DNA of 64,000 bases from Helopsaltes ochotensis (Eukaryota; Chordata; Aves; Passeriformes; Locustellidae), in the NCBI GenBank assembly GCA_013400155.1, contig VXBM01001567.1:17356-81355 (forward strand), written 5' to 3'. The stretch's first letter is position 1, and every line of letters starts with the position of its first letter. Made by a program: the position numbers and the translations under genes. Below the pieces are notes generated by a model, which searched no databases, was not told the origin of the DNA, and saw nothing but the letters and a program-made list of their open reading frames with translations. Positions 42,720 through 57,100 of the stretch are shown one piece after another.

Positions 42720-44934
42720 TGGCATCTTCTTTCTGCACTGAAGGCACCTCTGCCTATTAACTGATTCAAAAGAAATCAAAGAACACCACAAGCAAACAAA
42801 CAATCCCCCCCCCATCATCTTTAAAAGAGAAAAAAAAGGCAAGAGGAGGTTCTCACTGCTGGAGCATCCCTAACTGCGTTTTGCAAGATACAAAAGATGA
42901 TGCTCCAGAGGACCTAAATAGATCCTCAAAAACATACCTGAAGGGTCACATCCACTTTAGGTATCCCAGAAGCTATGACCCCATTCCCTCCTGCAAGGAG
43001 GCTCTCCTCAACATTCCAGTTTAACAAGCAGAACAAGTGCTTTTGCAAATGTTTGTTCCAATTTTCAGACGCATGAAAATATACATGCATATACATGTAA
43101 CGTTTAAAAAAAAATAATGAAACCATCTCCTCAATCAGTCATGAGGTCTACCATATGCACCATATGTATTAACTTTTGCTGACTCTTTGTATCGCAATTT
43201 CTTCCTTTATCTCCATGTGTGCTGTGTCTAGGTAAAAAAGCAGTTAAATTATTACAGCAACAGTGAGGTGATCTCACCTCATTGTCCACCAAAAATCAGA
43301 TAAAGGACTGCTTGGCTGGGCACAGCCTGAGACTCACAGAGTACCAATTACCTGATGCAGGTTTCCACCCAGCCCTCTCTGAAAAGACTGTACGAGAAAA
43401 TTAGGATTTTGGTTGGTTTTTGTTGTAAACCCAGGGCATCGTGACAAAGATCACTAACCACAGAAAAATTCTGTGCAAGAAGACCGAGCATCCAAAGCCC
43501 AAATAATAAAGTGACTCCCAGAACAAGCAGAGAATGGGAGGATTAAGGAGAAGTGGGGATCGGACATGGCAGACAGTGAAGCTGAAGGATAACAAACATA
43601 TAGCTGGAATTTGTAAGTAAACAAATAAGAGCTGATGCTGCAATTCCATTCCTGCCCGGCTCTGGTTTGGCACCTACAGTGCAGAACACAACCAGGAATT
43701 CCAAGCAGCGCTGTCCTGAGCCCTGTGATTCAATGCTGGGAATGCGAGGTTGTGCATGCAGTGGGGATGGCTGTGGGGCTGAGGACATGCCAGCAGCTGT
43801 CCCTGCCCATGCTCCTGTCCTGCCCCCAAACACAGCCTCCCCAGCTGCTGCAGCAGCCTGGCCTCAAGGGCCTGGTTACCTATTAGTGCTGAGCTCCACT
43901 GCACCTCACATCAACACCGACTTCTGCTCTGTCCAATCATTAACATCAAGTATACACATTCCTACCTTCCCAAAACATGTCAAAGGTTAGAATTCTCCTC
44001 TTTGCTGAAGGGTAACCTTTATAGAGGTGGTGTTCTCTTAGCTGCAGTTCACAGTGCCATTTCAGAGGACTCGGCTTATTTAGGTGGAACCAAGCTGTGG
44101 AACTGCAAGCCTATTATAGATCAAAACACAGACTTCATCAACAGTGAATAAACCTCAAGTCACCTCAGAAAAGATGAAGGAAAACAGATCTATTTCCAGA
44201 TTTAGGAGACTTTTATATGTATATTTATCTGTATGATTCACATTTTATTAATTCTTTGTTAAACACACACCACATTCACTTTCTGCAGCTGCTCTGGAAA
44301 GCCAAGTAATTTCTAAGACCCATTAAAGCACTCACATAAAGAAAACTTAAGTCTTGCCCTTGGATTAGTAAAATACCCTGGAGCTGGGGAGTTTAGAGAA
44401 CAGTTGTGACAGCAGAAGAGAAAGAACATGGGTCATTCTTCACAAGCTGCCTTCTCCTGCACAGGCAGGGCAAAACGCTGCCCGTTCAAAGGGTGATCCA
44501 GGAGATTCAGCTCAGCCAGCACCAGCTACACCCACACAGAAGTGCTGTAAACCCAACCTGAACAAATTTGGGAATATACATCTGTATGTTCTGAATGCAC
44601 ACTGAAAGAAAGCCAGAGCAATCCAGCCTGGTGTAAGAAGGAAAGCTGCAGATGTCAGCTCCCAACAGGACAGACAATCCCATGACACATGTAACATACG
44701 CATTAAGAGAACAGCCTGAAATAACAATCGATGGGGGTATAAAATTAGAAGGTTGACTCGTTTAAATGAACAGACAAGTGTGAAAGGCACAACGGCCGGA
44801 TCAATGTAAACCAATATTTGAACAGCTGCCACGCAGACCAGGAAGATTAAACATTTAACGTGTTTTTCCCAAGGTATATAAAACATCTCCGAGTCAAACA
44901 GCCCACGATGAGCAGGCAGGTTTCCTCTCTCGCT

Positions 44935-45145
44935 TTCCAAGCGGCACGCAGCCGCAGGCAGCCCGTGAGGGACGCCAGCAGGTTGTCACCCCGCAGGTTG
45001 TCACCACCCCGCGGCCCTCACACCGCACCGAGAGCGGCACTTACCGCGGGACCCCCGGCCGAGAGCTCCGCCGGGCACCGCTGCTCGCCGCCGCCTCCGC
45101 CCGCGCCCGCGGAAGTTCGGCCCACGGAGGCAATAAATGACCATC
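44935..45145 (-). promoter_or_regulatory. CpG island, putative alternative NEDD4L promoter
   Basis: A sharp CpG-dense block stands out in AT-rich intron; its core at about 44990-45125 is rich in ccgc and gcgg units. It includes a direct repeat of aggttgtcacccc-type units near 44980-45010. It lies 3.8 kb upstream of the first C2 exon and contains a strong minus-strand donor at 45044. CpG islands inside vertebrate introns commonly mark alternative promoters. Confidence 0.6.
45045..45144 (-). other. NEDD4L: Putative alternative first exon (non-coding, with a 33-codon upstream frame)
   Basis: On the minus strand the donor is CCCGCG|GTAAGT, close to consensus. An ATG at 45144-45142 stays open for 33 codons plus one base up to the donor (phase 1). 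The next exon at 41216 needs phase 0, so this frame would hit a stop soon after the junction. The phase-0 frame has a TGA upstream and no ATG. It therefore fits a non-coding first exon that relies on a downstream start such as 9870. The 5' end is unknown; I mark only the ATG-to-donor part. Confidence 0.4.
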
Positions 45146-48100
45146 ACCAAGGCAACCAGGGGAAAGGCCAGCGAGCTTGGGTTTCACCCGGAGAGAGCTT
45201 CACTGAACCACGCTGGGGGAGTGTTGGTTGGGTTCTGCTTGGCTCTTTTTTTCCCTTCTCTCTGTGTAGAGGTATTTTTGATTCCAACCCATGATAGGCG
45301 CCAGCGAGGTAAATTTCCACTAACTGCCAGGAGAGAAACCAGATCCCACTGGAATGTTACCTGCAGGTAGAGACTCTGTGAATCTGGTTTCATCCACTGA
45401 GCACCTCATCTCTAGATTTATTAAATCTGAAAGTTTGCAAAACATAACATACTAAAAAAGATAACAGATCTTTAACTCAGTGTTTTGGTGGCAAAACAAA
45501 TCCGAATGGAAAAGACAACAAACCTTTAATTCAATGTTTTAACTGTGGCACTTCTGGTTTCCTGAATGAAAACTCACACACAGAGCCCGGTGTCACACAA
45601 ACACACACTGCTCTTAATTCTCCCTATTTGCAGGGAGAAAATCAACCAGGATCTGCAGTTCCAAAGAAAATCAAGTATGTGTCACCTACTTAAGGGTCAG
45701 TATCAGTCATAGCAAGCCTAATAACCATGTTAGGCTTCTCCTAAATCTCCCAGCAACTGACACCAAGTTCAGTGGCAGAAGAGTTGAGCTGATTCTTACT
45801 TTCATTTGGTGGATTAATACAGCTGAGTGAAAAAAAATTGTGCATCACTCTCCTGCAGAGAGTATTCCCAAATTGGCTTATCCTGCTCTGACTGGCACCT
45901 CCCTAACGTCAAACAATGCTGGGCAGCCCAAGAGGGAGAATCCAAGTGTGGTGCCCTGTCTGGTGGACTGTCACCATCATCGCCAGGAAAGGCAGCTGAG
46001 AGCACCCCAAGAAAAGAGCTCCATCTCTGAGGGCATCACGGTGACTTTCTGAAGGCCATAGCAACAGAATGTGGTAAGTCTCACTATAATTCTTGCAATA
46101 TCTTACTAATCTTGAAATTGTCAGTGGAAATTTTGCCAACGATGTTTGATAAAATCTCAGTTGTGCAATGCAAACAAAACCATGTACCAGGGCTATGACC
46201 CAAATCTCCACTCTCCTCTGCAAGTTTAGCACAGAAAACAAACTTAAAAGGTCACTTGGTTAACAAATCATCTGGCTCAAGCAGGGACATTAAAATCTCC
46301 TTTCAGCTTCACCACAAGCAGCCTAGGAACCCAGCTCAGAACTTTGTCCTTGCACGTGTTCATCACACTCCTCCTCACCAAATTCATGAGTAAATGAAAC
46401 TGTGCCTTTTCTTACCCACAGAGAGCTCAACCCTTGCTGCAGGATGCAATGTATTTGTAAAAACCCCATTATTTTCTCCACAGATTGCAAAATTAGAGCA
46501 ACTAAACCTAAAAGCTTTTGAGAAAAGAGGGCTGTGCAGTTCGGATCATAAAGACCCTCCTGGCTACAATGCATTGGTCAGTCCAGGAAGCATACCTGCT
46601 CCTCCAGAGCACTCCGAGCAAGGCCGAGCAAGGATTCTCACACAGCAGAAATCATCAGATGAAGCAAACACCATTTAGACCTCTGAAGAAGAGGGACTAT
46701 ATTCATGTTTTCCTTGCCTGGAATGACACACTCAATAGAAAAAAACACCAGGCAGAAACCCCCTGGGTTCCCCAGGCTTCCCTCCTGAAAATCTGCTTAC
46801 AAGGTATTTTCACTGTATGTTTTAAAAAACTAAGTGTTCCAAGTGAATTGTGATCTATTTTCATAGAAACCCACTGAATTCCATGCAGTTAGATATAACA
46901 CAGGACACTGGCCCTGACACCTGCAAAAGAACAAGGCAGGTTGGTTTAATTTCAAATCCTCATTATCCTCAGGTCAGAGCCCACACGGATCCATTACTTT
47001 CCAGCAGTACTTCAAAATTTACTAGGCAAAAGAGAACCACTAAAAATCCACGTCCCCAGTGGATGTCTGGCAACCCCATCCAGTAACAAGAAAGGCTCTG
47101 AATTCCCAATTAGCAGCCTGCAGTAAGGACTCACAGAAGGACCTGACAGGAGAACTTGCTTTCAAAGCAGCTGCTCTAGCACAACACAAAGATTTTACCT
47201 TTCACTAAATCAACCTCTGATGCACTTATATTTTAATTCTTTTTTTAAAAAACATAAAACATTTTGAATTGGTGTTTTTTGATCTCATGAAATGCACTAG
47301 GCCCTTAACATGCAAACTCTTTAAAAGTGAAAAATTATGCCTTACACCTAATACAATCACCTTCATTTTTCCTACGTGAAAAATGTGAAATGGCACACAA
47401 ACCTAGTGTAACGCTGTATTTTAGATCATCAGTTCCCACAAAAATCCACCAATTTATCCAAAAGCTTCCATCAGTACACGGCAGACATCCCCACCCAAAT
47501 TCAGCAGCCATGTTATTCTGGTTAATGATATTCCCAACTCAGGGCCAGGCTGGGCCTTGGAGCAATCTGGTCTGGTGGAAGGTGTGGCAGAGCAAGCAAA
47601 GATCCTGTATCAAACAGGGGAGGTGGAGCTGCATTCACTCCAGTAGCCCAGCTAGTTGCCAACAGATCACACAAACATGTTTATGTAACCACAATCTATA
47701 TGCTTGCTAGATATTTAATGATTCCAGACCATAAACCATCAGTGGCTGCACTGTTTAATGACAAAACACACATTCAATAAAACCGTAATCCAACAATAAA
47801 CTGTGATTGGAGGCTCATTTCTAACCCAGATAACTGCAGGGATCAATTCCCCGGCACACACCCACAGCCCAGAGCTGCACCGCTGCCTGTTTCACCTGGA
47901 AGAAGATGGGACAGGGAGCTGCTGAAATAGGCTTTGCTGGAAAAACCTTAAGAGCAGGAAAACAACGTCAGCTGACAAGAAAATGCCAGTGCCACTCTTA
48001 ACACCTGAAATACCTCTGAACTTCTTCAGTCTCAGAGAGACACAAGGCCCAGGTTCCCTGCGTGACAGACACTCAGCCAGCTGGGACACACCAGGCTGGG

Positions 48101-51100
48101 AGAAGTGCTCACCAGAGGGAAGGGCTGGCTACACTGACATTACTTTGGGATACCAGAACCAACAAGTCACCTCTCTTAACAGCCCATGGAGTGTCTGATG
48201 TGAGGCAGTGCTCTTGTTACTGCTCTACAGAGGCTGGGGAAAATGGATTTACCTGTGTGAGAGGCTGTCTCTATGGGCAAAGGGTACTGGGGGCAGAAGC
48301 AGAGGCTGAGGGAGGTGGGTTTGCTTAGACTGGAGAAGGCAGTAATTCCTCATTCCTATGGATCACAGCCTGACATCTGCAGGGAATTCAGGCTGTACTT
48401 TTCACTTTTAGCTGCTGTAATAGCTTACCTGCAGCAGCTTTAGCTCAGAGCAGAAGTCGGGAATGTCAGTTTTCACAGAGACACTTCATTTTCTGACACA
48501 GTTTGTTTTGTTGCATGAATCATCCTATTATCCAACCAGAAATTAAATTAGATCTTCCAGCTCTTGGCTGCAGTTAATAATTAATGTTACTGTATGAGTT
48601 TCCAACCTCCCCTGGTGAAAAAATTCTTCCAAACACATTAACATTTCAGTGAGTTGTCTTGTCAGCCACTCCAGTTGTTCACTCCTTTGGCTTTTCTTCT
48701 TAATTTTGATCAATTTCCTTTTTTAAAAGAATAACAAGTCACAGCCTCTAGCAGTACCTCTTGTCCATTAAAGCTTTGCTCCCCAAGAATTTCTCATCTG
48801 GGGGAAGAATTTACATTACAGACTCTGCCCAGAGCAGGGGAGAAAAACCAGCCACTCAAACCAGAGAAAAGGCCAAGTTAATGGGGAAGGGATCTGCTCT
48901 CACCAGAAACATCTCGTGTCAGGCTTTTGGACCCTGGTTGTAGTCCTGCTGTTTCCAACCCACTTGCACACCATGTTCTGCCTCCTTCTCCCCCTTCCTC
49001 TCCTGCTCACTGTACAAACACAGCAGCCCTTGACAAAGATGTGACTCTTTTTGTTCATTATGAGTATTCATTTGTCATATAAATGGAAAGCTTAGGGCTA
49101 GCAGGCTCTTGCACACCAGGACTGTGGTGTCTCACAAAGAATGAGAAAACTGTCCAGTTACTAATCCAGGACTAAGGCTGATGAGATTTGGGCAATTGAG
49201 CAACAGTGAACACAGCCCCTCCTGGCTGGAAGGACAAATCCCACAGTGGAAGACTTCTGCACTTCTCCAGTGCATCCACTGACATACAGGGATACGTTAT
49301 GAACAGCCAGAGATGAGAACAGAATTTAAGGTGGCATGAAACATAACAGGAGTAGAAAAAATATTAACAAGAATATGCCCAATGCAGGAGACTGAGTAAT
49401 TCATCTACTGAAGTTCTCTCCTATGTGTACATGCACTGAAGGTGCTTTTGAAGAGGAAGAAAAGTAGGTATTATCTTAATTTAAAGGTATTTTTTTCTTT
49501 TAATGGGATATGCTGGTCTTTTACACACTGCAAAAGAACAGACTCTAAAGAAAAACAAATACAGTGATAGTGCTACTGAGTAACTTTTTGGTTTGTATCA
49601 GTAATTTCTGCATATATACTGATGGTGGAAGGCTTAGAAGGGTTTGGGGTGGGTGGAGTGTTGTTTGCATTGGTTGTTAGATTTGGGGTGGCTGTTTTGG
49701 TTTTTAGTTGTATTAATTGTTTATGTGGAATTCCTTCAAAATTTGTGACAATCTATCAATAAACAGATTGTTGTCGGACCAAGCTCAGAGGTTAGCTCAG
49801 TCACTTGTTCCCAAAACGGTACTTGACACTGACTAGACTAAGAAACACTCATTAAAATATTCACCACTCATTATCCAAAACAAAGGCGGCACTTTGTGTC
49901 CTGCCAGGCATTCTGGATGCAAACTGGGGCTCGATGCCCCAAACAAAAGGCACATTCAGAATCCATGTTTTGCAGAAGCGCTGCAATAGGGTCAGGCATT
50001 CGGCATCCCAGAGCAGGACCTTGTCCTGGGGAAGCAAAGATGCATGTTCCTCAGGGAGACGGGAAAGGAAGGGAGCAAAGGGCATAGCAATGCTGAATCC
50101 CTCAGGCAAGTCACAGGTAGTGGATCAGCTTCCACAGCAACCAATTGCATAAAGAAATTCTTGCTTCTACCTGCTTATTCTTGACCCTGTATCCCATTGC
50201 TACCTGCTGAGATGATGAGGTACACACAGGGCTGGTTGCTCCTGACACCACAAGGACTTTCAGAGAGATCAGTCAACAGCCTCGGGAATAAAGAACAAGA
50301 TTTTTCTTCCAAGAACACAAATGCATATTACAGTGACTGAAGTACAGCAGTGAAAAGCTCTTGGGATCACACAAATTACCACAAATCTAAAGAACAAACT
50401 CAGCTTCCTCCAAGCAGGTTTAAATGAAGTCACATCCCCTTCCAGAATAACAAGATGATCTACACGAAGTCCAATTTTGCTGCTAAATGGTGACCATGCT
50501 GTACTAATGCAAAGGGAGAAAAGCAGCTTGGAGCTGCAGAGCCCAAACTGCAATGACACAGAACTGCCCCCTTTAACAGCTCCCATTGGAGATGGGCCGG
50601 GGCTCCACAACAACCTAACACATTCCATGCGATGCTATTTGCCCTATTCACAAGCCCATACCGCAGCTGCTTATACTGAAAGCAGCAAAATCTGCTCCAA
50701 AGATCAGGTAACAGCTCCAGAAAACACAAATGCTGGTAAGGAACTTGTGATACTAAGGAAAGTGCTAAAGTGGTCAGCAAAAAACCCGAAGTTCCCAAGC
50801 ACAGCAATTTCCTGAGGGCAACTAAATCAAACCAAACCACCACACCGGGGTCAGCAGTTTGGTTTGTGAAGAGTGAGTCTGTGTTAAAGCACAAGACCTA
50901 AAATATGAATGAGAGTGGCTCTGTTGAGATTCACTCAGCAAGCAGAAAGTTTGGTGCAAAAAAGGAAAAAAAAACCCCAAACCTCCTGGGGTTGCTGTGG
51001 CATAACTTCACACAATTGCTAAAGCATGCAGGTAACTTCCCACTTCCTGCTGAATGTCACTTAGACAACAAAGAGCAGCGCTCTCCCAGCTCAGACTGTG

Positions 51101-54100
51101 TCAAGAGGGAGAACCAGCCCCACACACACAGTCAGCACCACTGAGGAAAAGTGTTTCCCAAGCGTGCTAAGCTCCCCTCTCATCCCAAGCTCTGCAAGGA
51201 ACATGAGCAAGCACTGAGTGTGCCCTTGCAGAGCCTTGTCAGTGCCTCCAAACCCAGGGCATCAGCCTGCCACGGAGGACTAGCTACTATCTGCTGAGTC
51301 CCAGCCTGCTTTCCAACACAGGCCACAGAGACAACAGGAAACACCTCCAGCCCTGGGCAAGGAAAAGGCAGCAACTTGTGTGGCACAAATCACAGCCTGC
51401 TTTGTCAGAAGGAAGCCTGAAAGCCACTGGCCTTGAGAAACAGCCTGCCAAGGAACACCTCTATGGAACAGGTGTCCTGCAGAGGGATTTATTCTCTCTT
51501 CCCAAGCATTTTCATAACGAGGAAAAAAACACAGCACAAAACTCCAATACCCAAAGGAACTCAGAGGGATACAAGAGGAAAAGTACCAGTTCCCCCCGTG
51601 TAACCAATAACCACCAACAGATGGGAACACATCTAAATCAGAAAGAGGTCCCGGCACATGTAAGCTGCCAAAGACGCAGCAATGAGAAAGAAATTAATTT
51701 TATTTACTGTCCCTTCAACTCTTTGCAACAACTTTATCCTGTTTTGCTTTGACCATCTCAGAGGCAGCATTTCAGCTTAGTCACTTCCCAGATTGCCCAC
51801 AGTCCATCCCCAGAGTAGCCAGGCCAGAGCTACCACTAAACTGGAGTAAGCTGGAATAATGAAAGATTCTCACTATTAGTCTTTCCCAAGTCACTGTTTG
51901 AATGCAAAAGGGTAATTTTTATTTAATAATGAGAGTGCTGGCCAGCCCAGCAGACACCTTCACTGACACACAAAGCCTACTATGCAATTTGGTACTATCT
52001 TCTGATAGGAATAGCCGACATTTCTGCACCCAGAGCAGCAAAGTGCTCTCTCTTCCAACACTCTCAGCTCTCAAGCAGAGATCTGGACATCTTCTTTCCT
52101 TGTCCAGCCTTCCCTAAAAGCTACAAGCGAGGTCATAAAACTGTAAAAAACAGTAAATCAGTGTACTCCCTGTCCTATCCTGTCAGGTACCTCTTGCCTC
52201 TAAGGCACCTTCCAAGCACTGAAAGCATTTATGGAATATTAGGAAGGAGAAGGAGAGTTTCTCCATGAAAAAGCTTTTCAGAGGTGATCACACTCTTGCA
52301 GTCATACTCAAGCAGCTTGTCCTCTGTCTCAATTACCCACAGTCCTGTCTTTCCATCTGACTGGAAGACTGGAGATTTCTCAGAAAAATCCCCTTAGTGT
52401 CATTGAAACAGCAAGAATGTTCCAGTCTGAGCAGCATCACTCCAAGGACTGACACAACATTAACGGCCACTTTGGCAGTGGAGAAGGGCTTAAACCTCTC
52501 CTGAAAACTGCAGGGAGTACCCCACCCCTATCTGAGAAGACAGAAAGAGCACAGACTGCAACTAGAGACCAGGGATGAAATCCAAAGACCAAGAATTTCC
52601 CCCATTGCTGGGCACAAGCCCCTCACAGCAAAGACCACACTGGCCCTTCAGCCTCTGCTCACTCTTGAGTTCAACACTGAGCCCCAGGGATGAGTGAGAA
52701 GACAACGGGCAGCAGAACCGAGACCACCAACCATATCCACAGGAAACACCAGACCCAGGTGAATGCCAGAGCAAGAGGAGCTCGGGAAGCCCCAACAAGA
52801 GCTGTGAACAGCTTTTATCACACAGAGGTCCTCGATTTTCACAGGGAGCACAAACACACACACATGTTCCTCCTGACCAGCTGTCCTCCTCATACAACCT
52901 GTCCGGACCAAAGGGCAGCTGTGGGAGGCAGGAAGCTCCTGCCAGCTCGGGCCTCCAGGACAGGGACAGCGCCCCAGCCCTTGGGGACAGCCTATCCCCA
53001 GGGCAGCCCCAGCGCCCAACAGCCCAGAGACAGGCCAGCAGGAGACACCTTGAGGAGCCACGCCAGGACACAAGTAGAGCCTGTTTGACCTCCTGAGGGC
53101 AGCTACCAGGTCACACATCCAGCAACACCGGCATGACAGCCCTGGTGTGCAGCCCTGGTGGCTGGGGGATCAGCCACAGCTCTGCCTCACCTCCCAATAA
53201 ACATCAGGAGATGCTAAACCACCAAAGCCAGCCGGTTTCCACAGCAACAGTTAGCAATGACACACAGCTTCTGTGGCACATTCCAGCCTTATCAAAGGCT
53301 ACCTATCAGTATGTGTGCTCCAGCTTGCAGGGACAGCAGGCTGAGGACCCCAGCTCCACTTCCCAATGCCACAGTTGTGGTGTACAACACACAGAGGTGA
53401 CCAAAACTGCTGAGTGCTTAGTGATTTCCCTCACCAGGTCCAGCCTGCAGCAGCCATTTTGGCACCCACCCCTGGCCTCCCTCTCACACAGGACCTACTT
53501 CCTGTCCAAGTTTAGGGAATTTGAGACAACAGCTTCACCCCTTGTAGGGTACAGACACTCAAGAGCTGCTGGGAGCTGTGCGGCATGCACTGGCCCAGGG
53601 TACGGGTACCTGCACCAAATTACAGCTGGTCATGTCTCACTGGAGCAAAATGAACACAAATGCAAATACAAGTAGCTCAGAACTGAGCTGACCAGACCCA
53701 AAATAAAATGACAGCAGCACAAGGAATTAAAGGTAAATCCTCATGATGTCAGCAGGCTGAAGAAACCACTCAGGGTTTTGCTAAATCAATTCAAGCAGTG
53801 TTAAGAGGCATTTCTTTAATAACAATGTCAATCGAAGCAGTGACTGAAGCTCTGACTGAAATGTTTTAAAATATGCACTAGTCCCAAGCCAAATTTTGGA
53901 CAACATTCTAAGGAAAAAAGTGACACACATAGGCACATGATACGAGAAGACCACCATGAGACTTGAAAAAAGATAAGCTACAAACTCCAGCATCTTAACT
54001 CTGCAGACTTTGAGGCCAGTTACCAACAGTTGTGAAGGGCCCATGGTTTCAACAGCTTCCAAAGGGGTCCTGTCAGGATCTTGCACTAGGAGCATGCAGG

Positions 54101-57100
54101 AACATGGTGACAAATGACCTGGCAGGTAATCCACACCCAGCCTGTAACCACTTAGCACAGTCTGGTTTACAGTGTTTGACTTTCAAACTACAACAGAAAC
54201 TAGTTAAGACAAAACCAAAACCTGACTGTGTGACTTGATTTGGCACAACCTCTAGTACAGCTGCAGGACATCCCTGGAAAAAACAACTCTGACCTTGCTC
54301 CCAGCCTGGCCAGACCTGCCCAGCACAGCACCTGCAGGACAGAGGGGTCTGCTGGCCTTTGCTGCACCCACCTCTCCCATTCTGGGATTTCAGAGTAGCA
54401 CAGCCACCACCCTTGGGATGCAGCTGGCCCCTCAACAGGGATAAGTGAGATCTCAGCTTCAACACGGGGGAGGAAAGTGCAGCATGTTCTTTATCATGCT
54501 AATTAGAACACAGAATGAGAAGGTACCTTCGGGATAAGAGAGGCAACAGAAGCATCAGGATAATCCACTTTGTAGAAAAAAGAAAAATTTGGAAAAAATA
54601 TCTACAGTGCTACCTTAAAAAGAGATCAATCCATTCAGGTTCAGTGTCCATTATCTCTCCTAAAGTCCCTCATCCAGCTCTGGTTTCCAGACCTTTAGCC
54701 AGCCTTCCTGGTGGCCAGGGGAAGCCTGTCCCTCTTCCTGCCCAGCTCAGGTCGCTGCGCCTCCAGAGAGCACCCAGCGGCACTGCTGGAGTCCCGATGT
54801 CACAGCCACAGCGTGCTTATGAGGCAGGAAAACAGCCCGGCAGTACCCTCAGGCTACCAATACCCTGGGAAGAGCTCGTTTTTAATGAGAATGCTCTCAC
54901 TTGTCTCCTACAAGCCTCTTAGCAAGCGTGACTGGTAGGAGAGGATCAGCCCCAGAACTGTGGGCGAGAAGCAGCACCGGAGCCAGCTGAGGCAAGGACG
55001 GCACAGGAGAAGCCAGTCCTCCCGCTGGGGTGCAGAGGCCAGGAGGCACTGCCCACAGAGAAGGCACGAAGCAAGACTCATCCACTCACTGCGCTCCCAA
55101 CACGCCCCTGCTCCGACAGCAGGGACAGTGAGTCATCGGCACGGACACTGGCAGGACCCAGGTGTGTCACAGCATTGTTGGGACCAGCCTACCCTGCCAG
55201 GGAAAACCACACAGCAAGGCTCCCTCCCACAGGGAGCGGAAAGAAGTGCCTCCTCGGGCCATGGTAGCAGCAGTGGTTATTCACACACACCCCAGGCCAG
55301 GCATGCACAGGAATTTACCTGACCCTGACAACTGAACGCTTTTCTGTGAACACCGGACAAAACGACTAAAATAGAACGTGACCAGACTTGACCAGACGGG
55401 ACTGAAACAAACCAAACAGCCAGCAAGGATAACTACAGAGGTCTTTGTGGCACTCACCCAAACGTGCCTCCACCACTTATCCACATGCCCCTCGCTGCTG
55501 GGCCCCTAAGCTGCCCAACTCACCACTCCCTGGGTCAGGCAGTTCCCCACCTCAAATGTCCATCCACCCACTGGGATGGGGGTAAACCTCAGCAGTGAGA
55601 CTGCATTTTAACAAAGGGGGAGAGAAAAAGCACGTATGAAGTGAGGCAGGGAGGTGATCCTGCAACCCTGACCTCTAAACAGTGACACCATTCCCACAGC
55701 TATAAAACAGAGTTGCATGTACACCACTGCTGTATGCTCTCACTCAGTTCACCAAAGCTACCCGTCCAAGACAGCATTTTCAACTTCTTTCAGCTCAACT
55801 CTTACAAACAATGGTCAAGCCAATATTTTATAATACATCAAACATCACTGTACCAAGAGCAGAGGTTAAAGAAGTAAATCCATTGCTCATCACTGCACAG
55901 CAGAGCTGTTGCTTTGTTAGTGAGGCTGAATCAGCACAAGCACAAAGCCTAGACTCAGTTTTGTCCACACACCGCTTCTCCCTCTTACCACTCCCTTCAC
56001 CACAAACAGTAGGAACAGTCAATTCAAGAAATCTTTAAAAAAAGGTTAAAAATCCCACTTGTTTGTTAGAGAATTCACCCATTTCACATTCCCATATGAC
56101 TACAGATGAGCTGCTTTTAGACAAACTTGTCACAGACTTCATCAGGGTTAGGATCTAGCCAAAGCTCTGCATTGATGAAACCCACACAGCCAACTACACG
56201 GCCCACAGCCAGCAGGTGCCTTATCCTCCCTTCACACACCCTCCACCACCACCCCAGCAGCTCCTGCCACATACCTGAGACTTCCATCACCTTTCCAGAA
56301 GTTACTGCAATTCAACAGCCCCACAAGGACAAGGGACACTGTCTGCAGATTTGTACTGAGCCACGGGTGGTCCCAGGCTGTACAAGAGAAAGCAGCATCT
56401 CTCTTTTGGCAGCGCAAATCCACTGGATTTGTGTGGGCTGCTCCAGAAGCCATCAGTCCCGACTCCCTCTGCTCAAGCAGAGGGTGGAGGTGCAAGTGAA
56501 CTATCCTGGGATCACTAAGACCAGCACCAGCTGAAGGTCCACAGCACATCACGCACACACAGCTCTGCCACAAGAGCCCAGTGCTAAGGGGACAGTCGCA
56601 ACACTCAACCCAAAAATCCACATTTGGTTCATTTGAATAAATCAGGCTACAGTACCTCTGCTGGGAGCAGCCAGCACAGCCTCATTTGCAGGCACCTGAT
56701 CTGTCTCCCATCACCCATGGTCTCAGCTTGGCCTCCTCTTTCCCAGAACCCAGCACTTCTGTGGGGACTTCATTTTTGTCCACATGGCTTCCAGAGCAGC
56801 ATGCACCAAACCTTACATGCAGGGCCACCAGGAAGTGGCCAAAAGCAGATTTTCCCCACCACACTAATTTCCAAACAGACCATCCATGAGGGAGTCATCC
56901 CAGGACACCTTCTCCTGGCACACTACTCTTCACTCCCATCTCTACAAAATCTTGCCATGAATTTGGTGTGATCATCTACATAGCATAAAGATGCTTAGAG
57001 AGAGTCAGACTTTGAACTGCTTTCAATTAAAACCAGCACAGATTACAGGAACATACTTCCACCCTCAAGCCAGGATTATTCAGCACTAGGATCTGCCAAA

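Noticed and set aside
49741..49775. AATAAA with flanking short inverted repeat, as a 3' end of a plus-strand gene
   Set aside because: No upstream coding exon or conserved frame on the plus strand; AATAAA occurs many times in AT-rich intron.
53133..53675. Plus-strand 180-codon open frame
   Set aside because: No recognisable domain, no Kozak or splice support, inside a large intron; overlapping neighbours on both strands.
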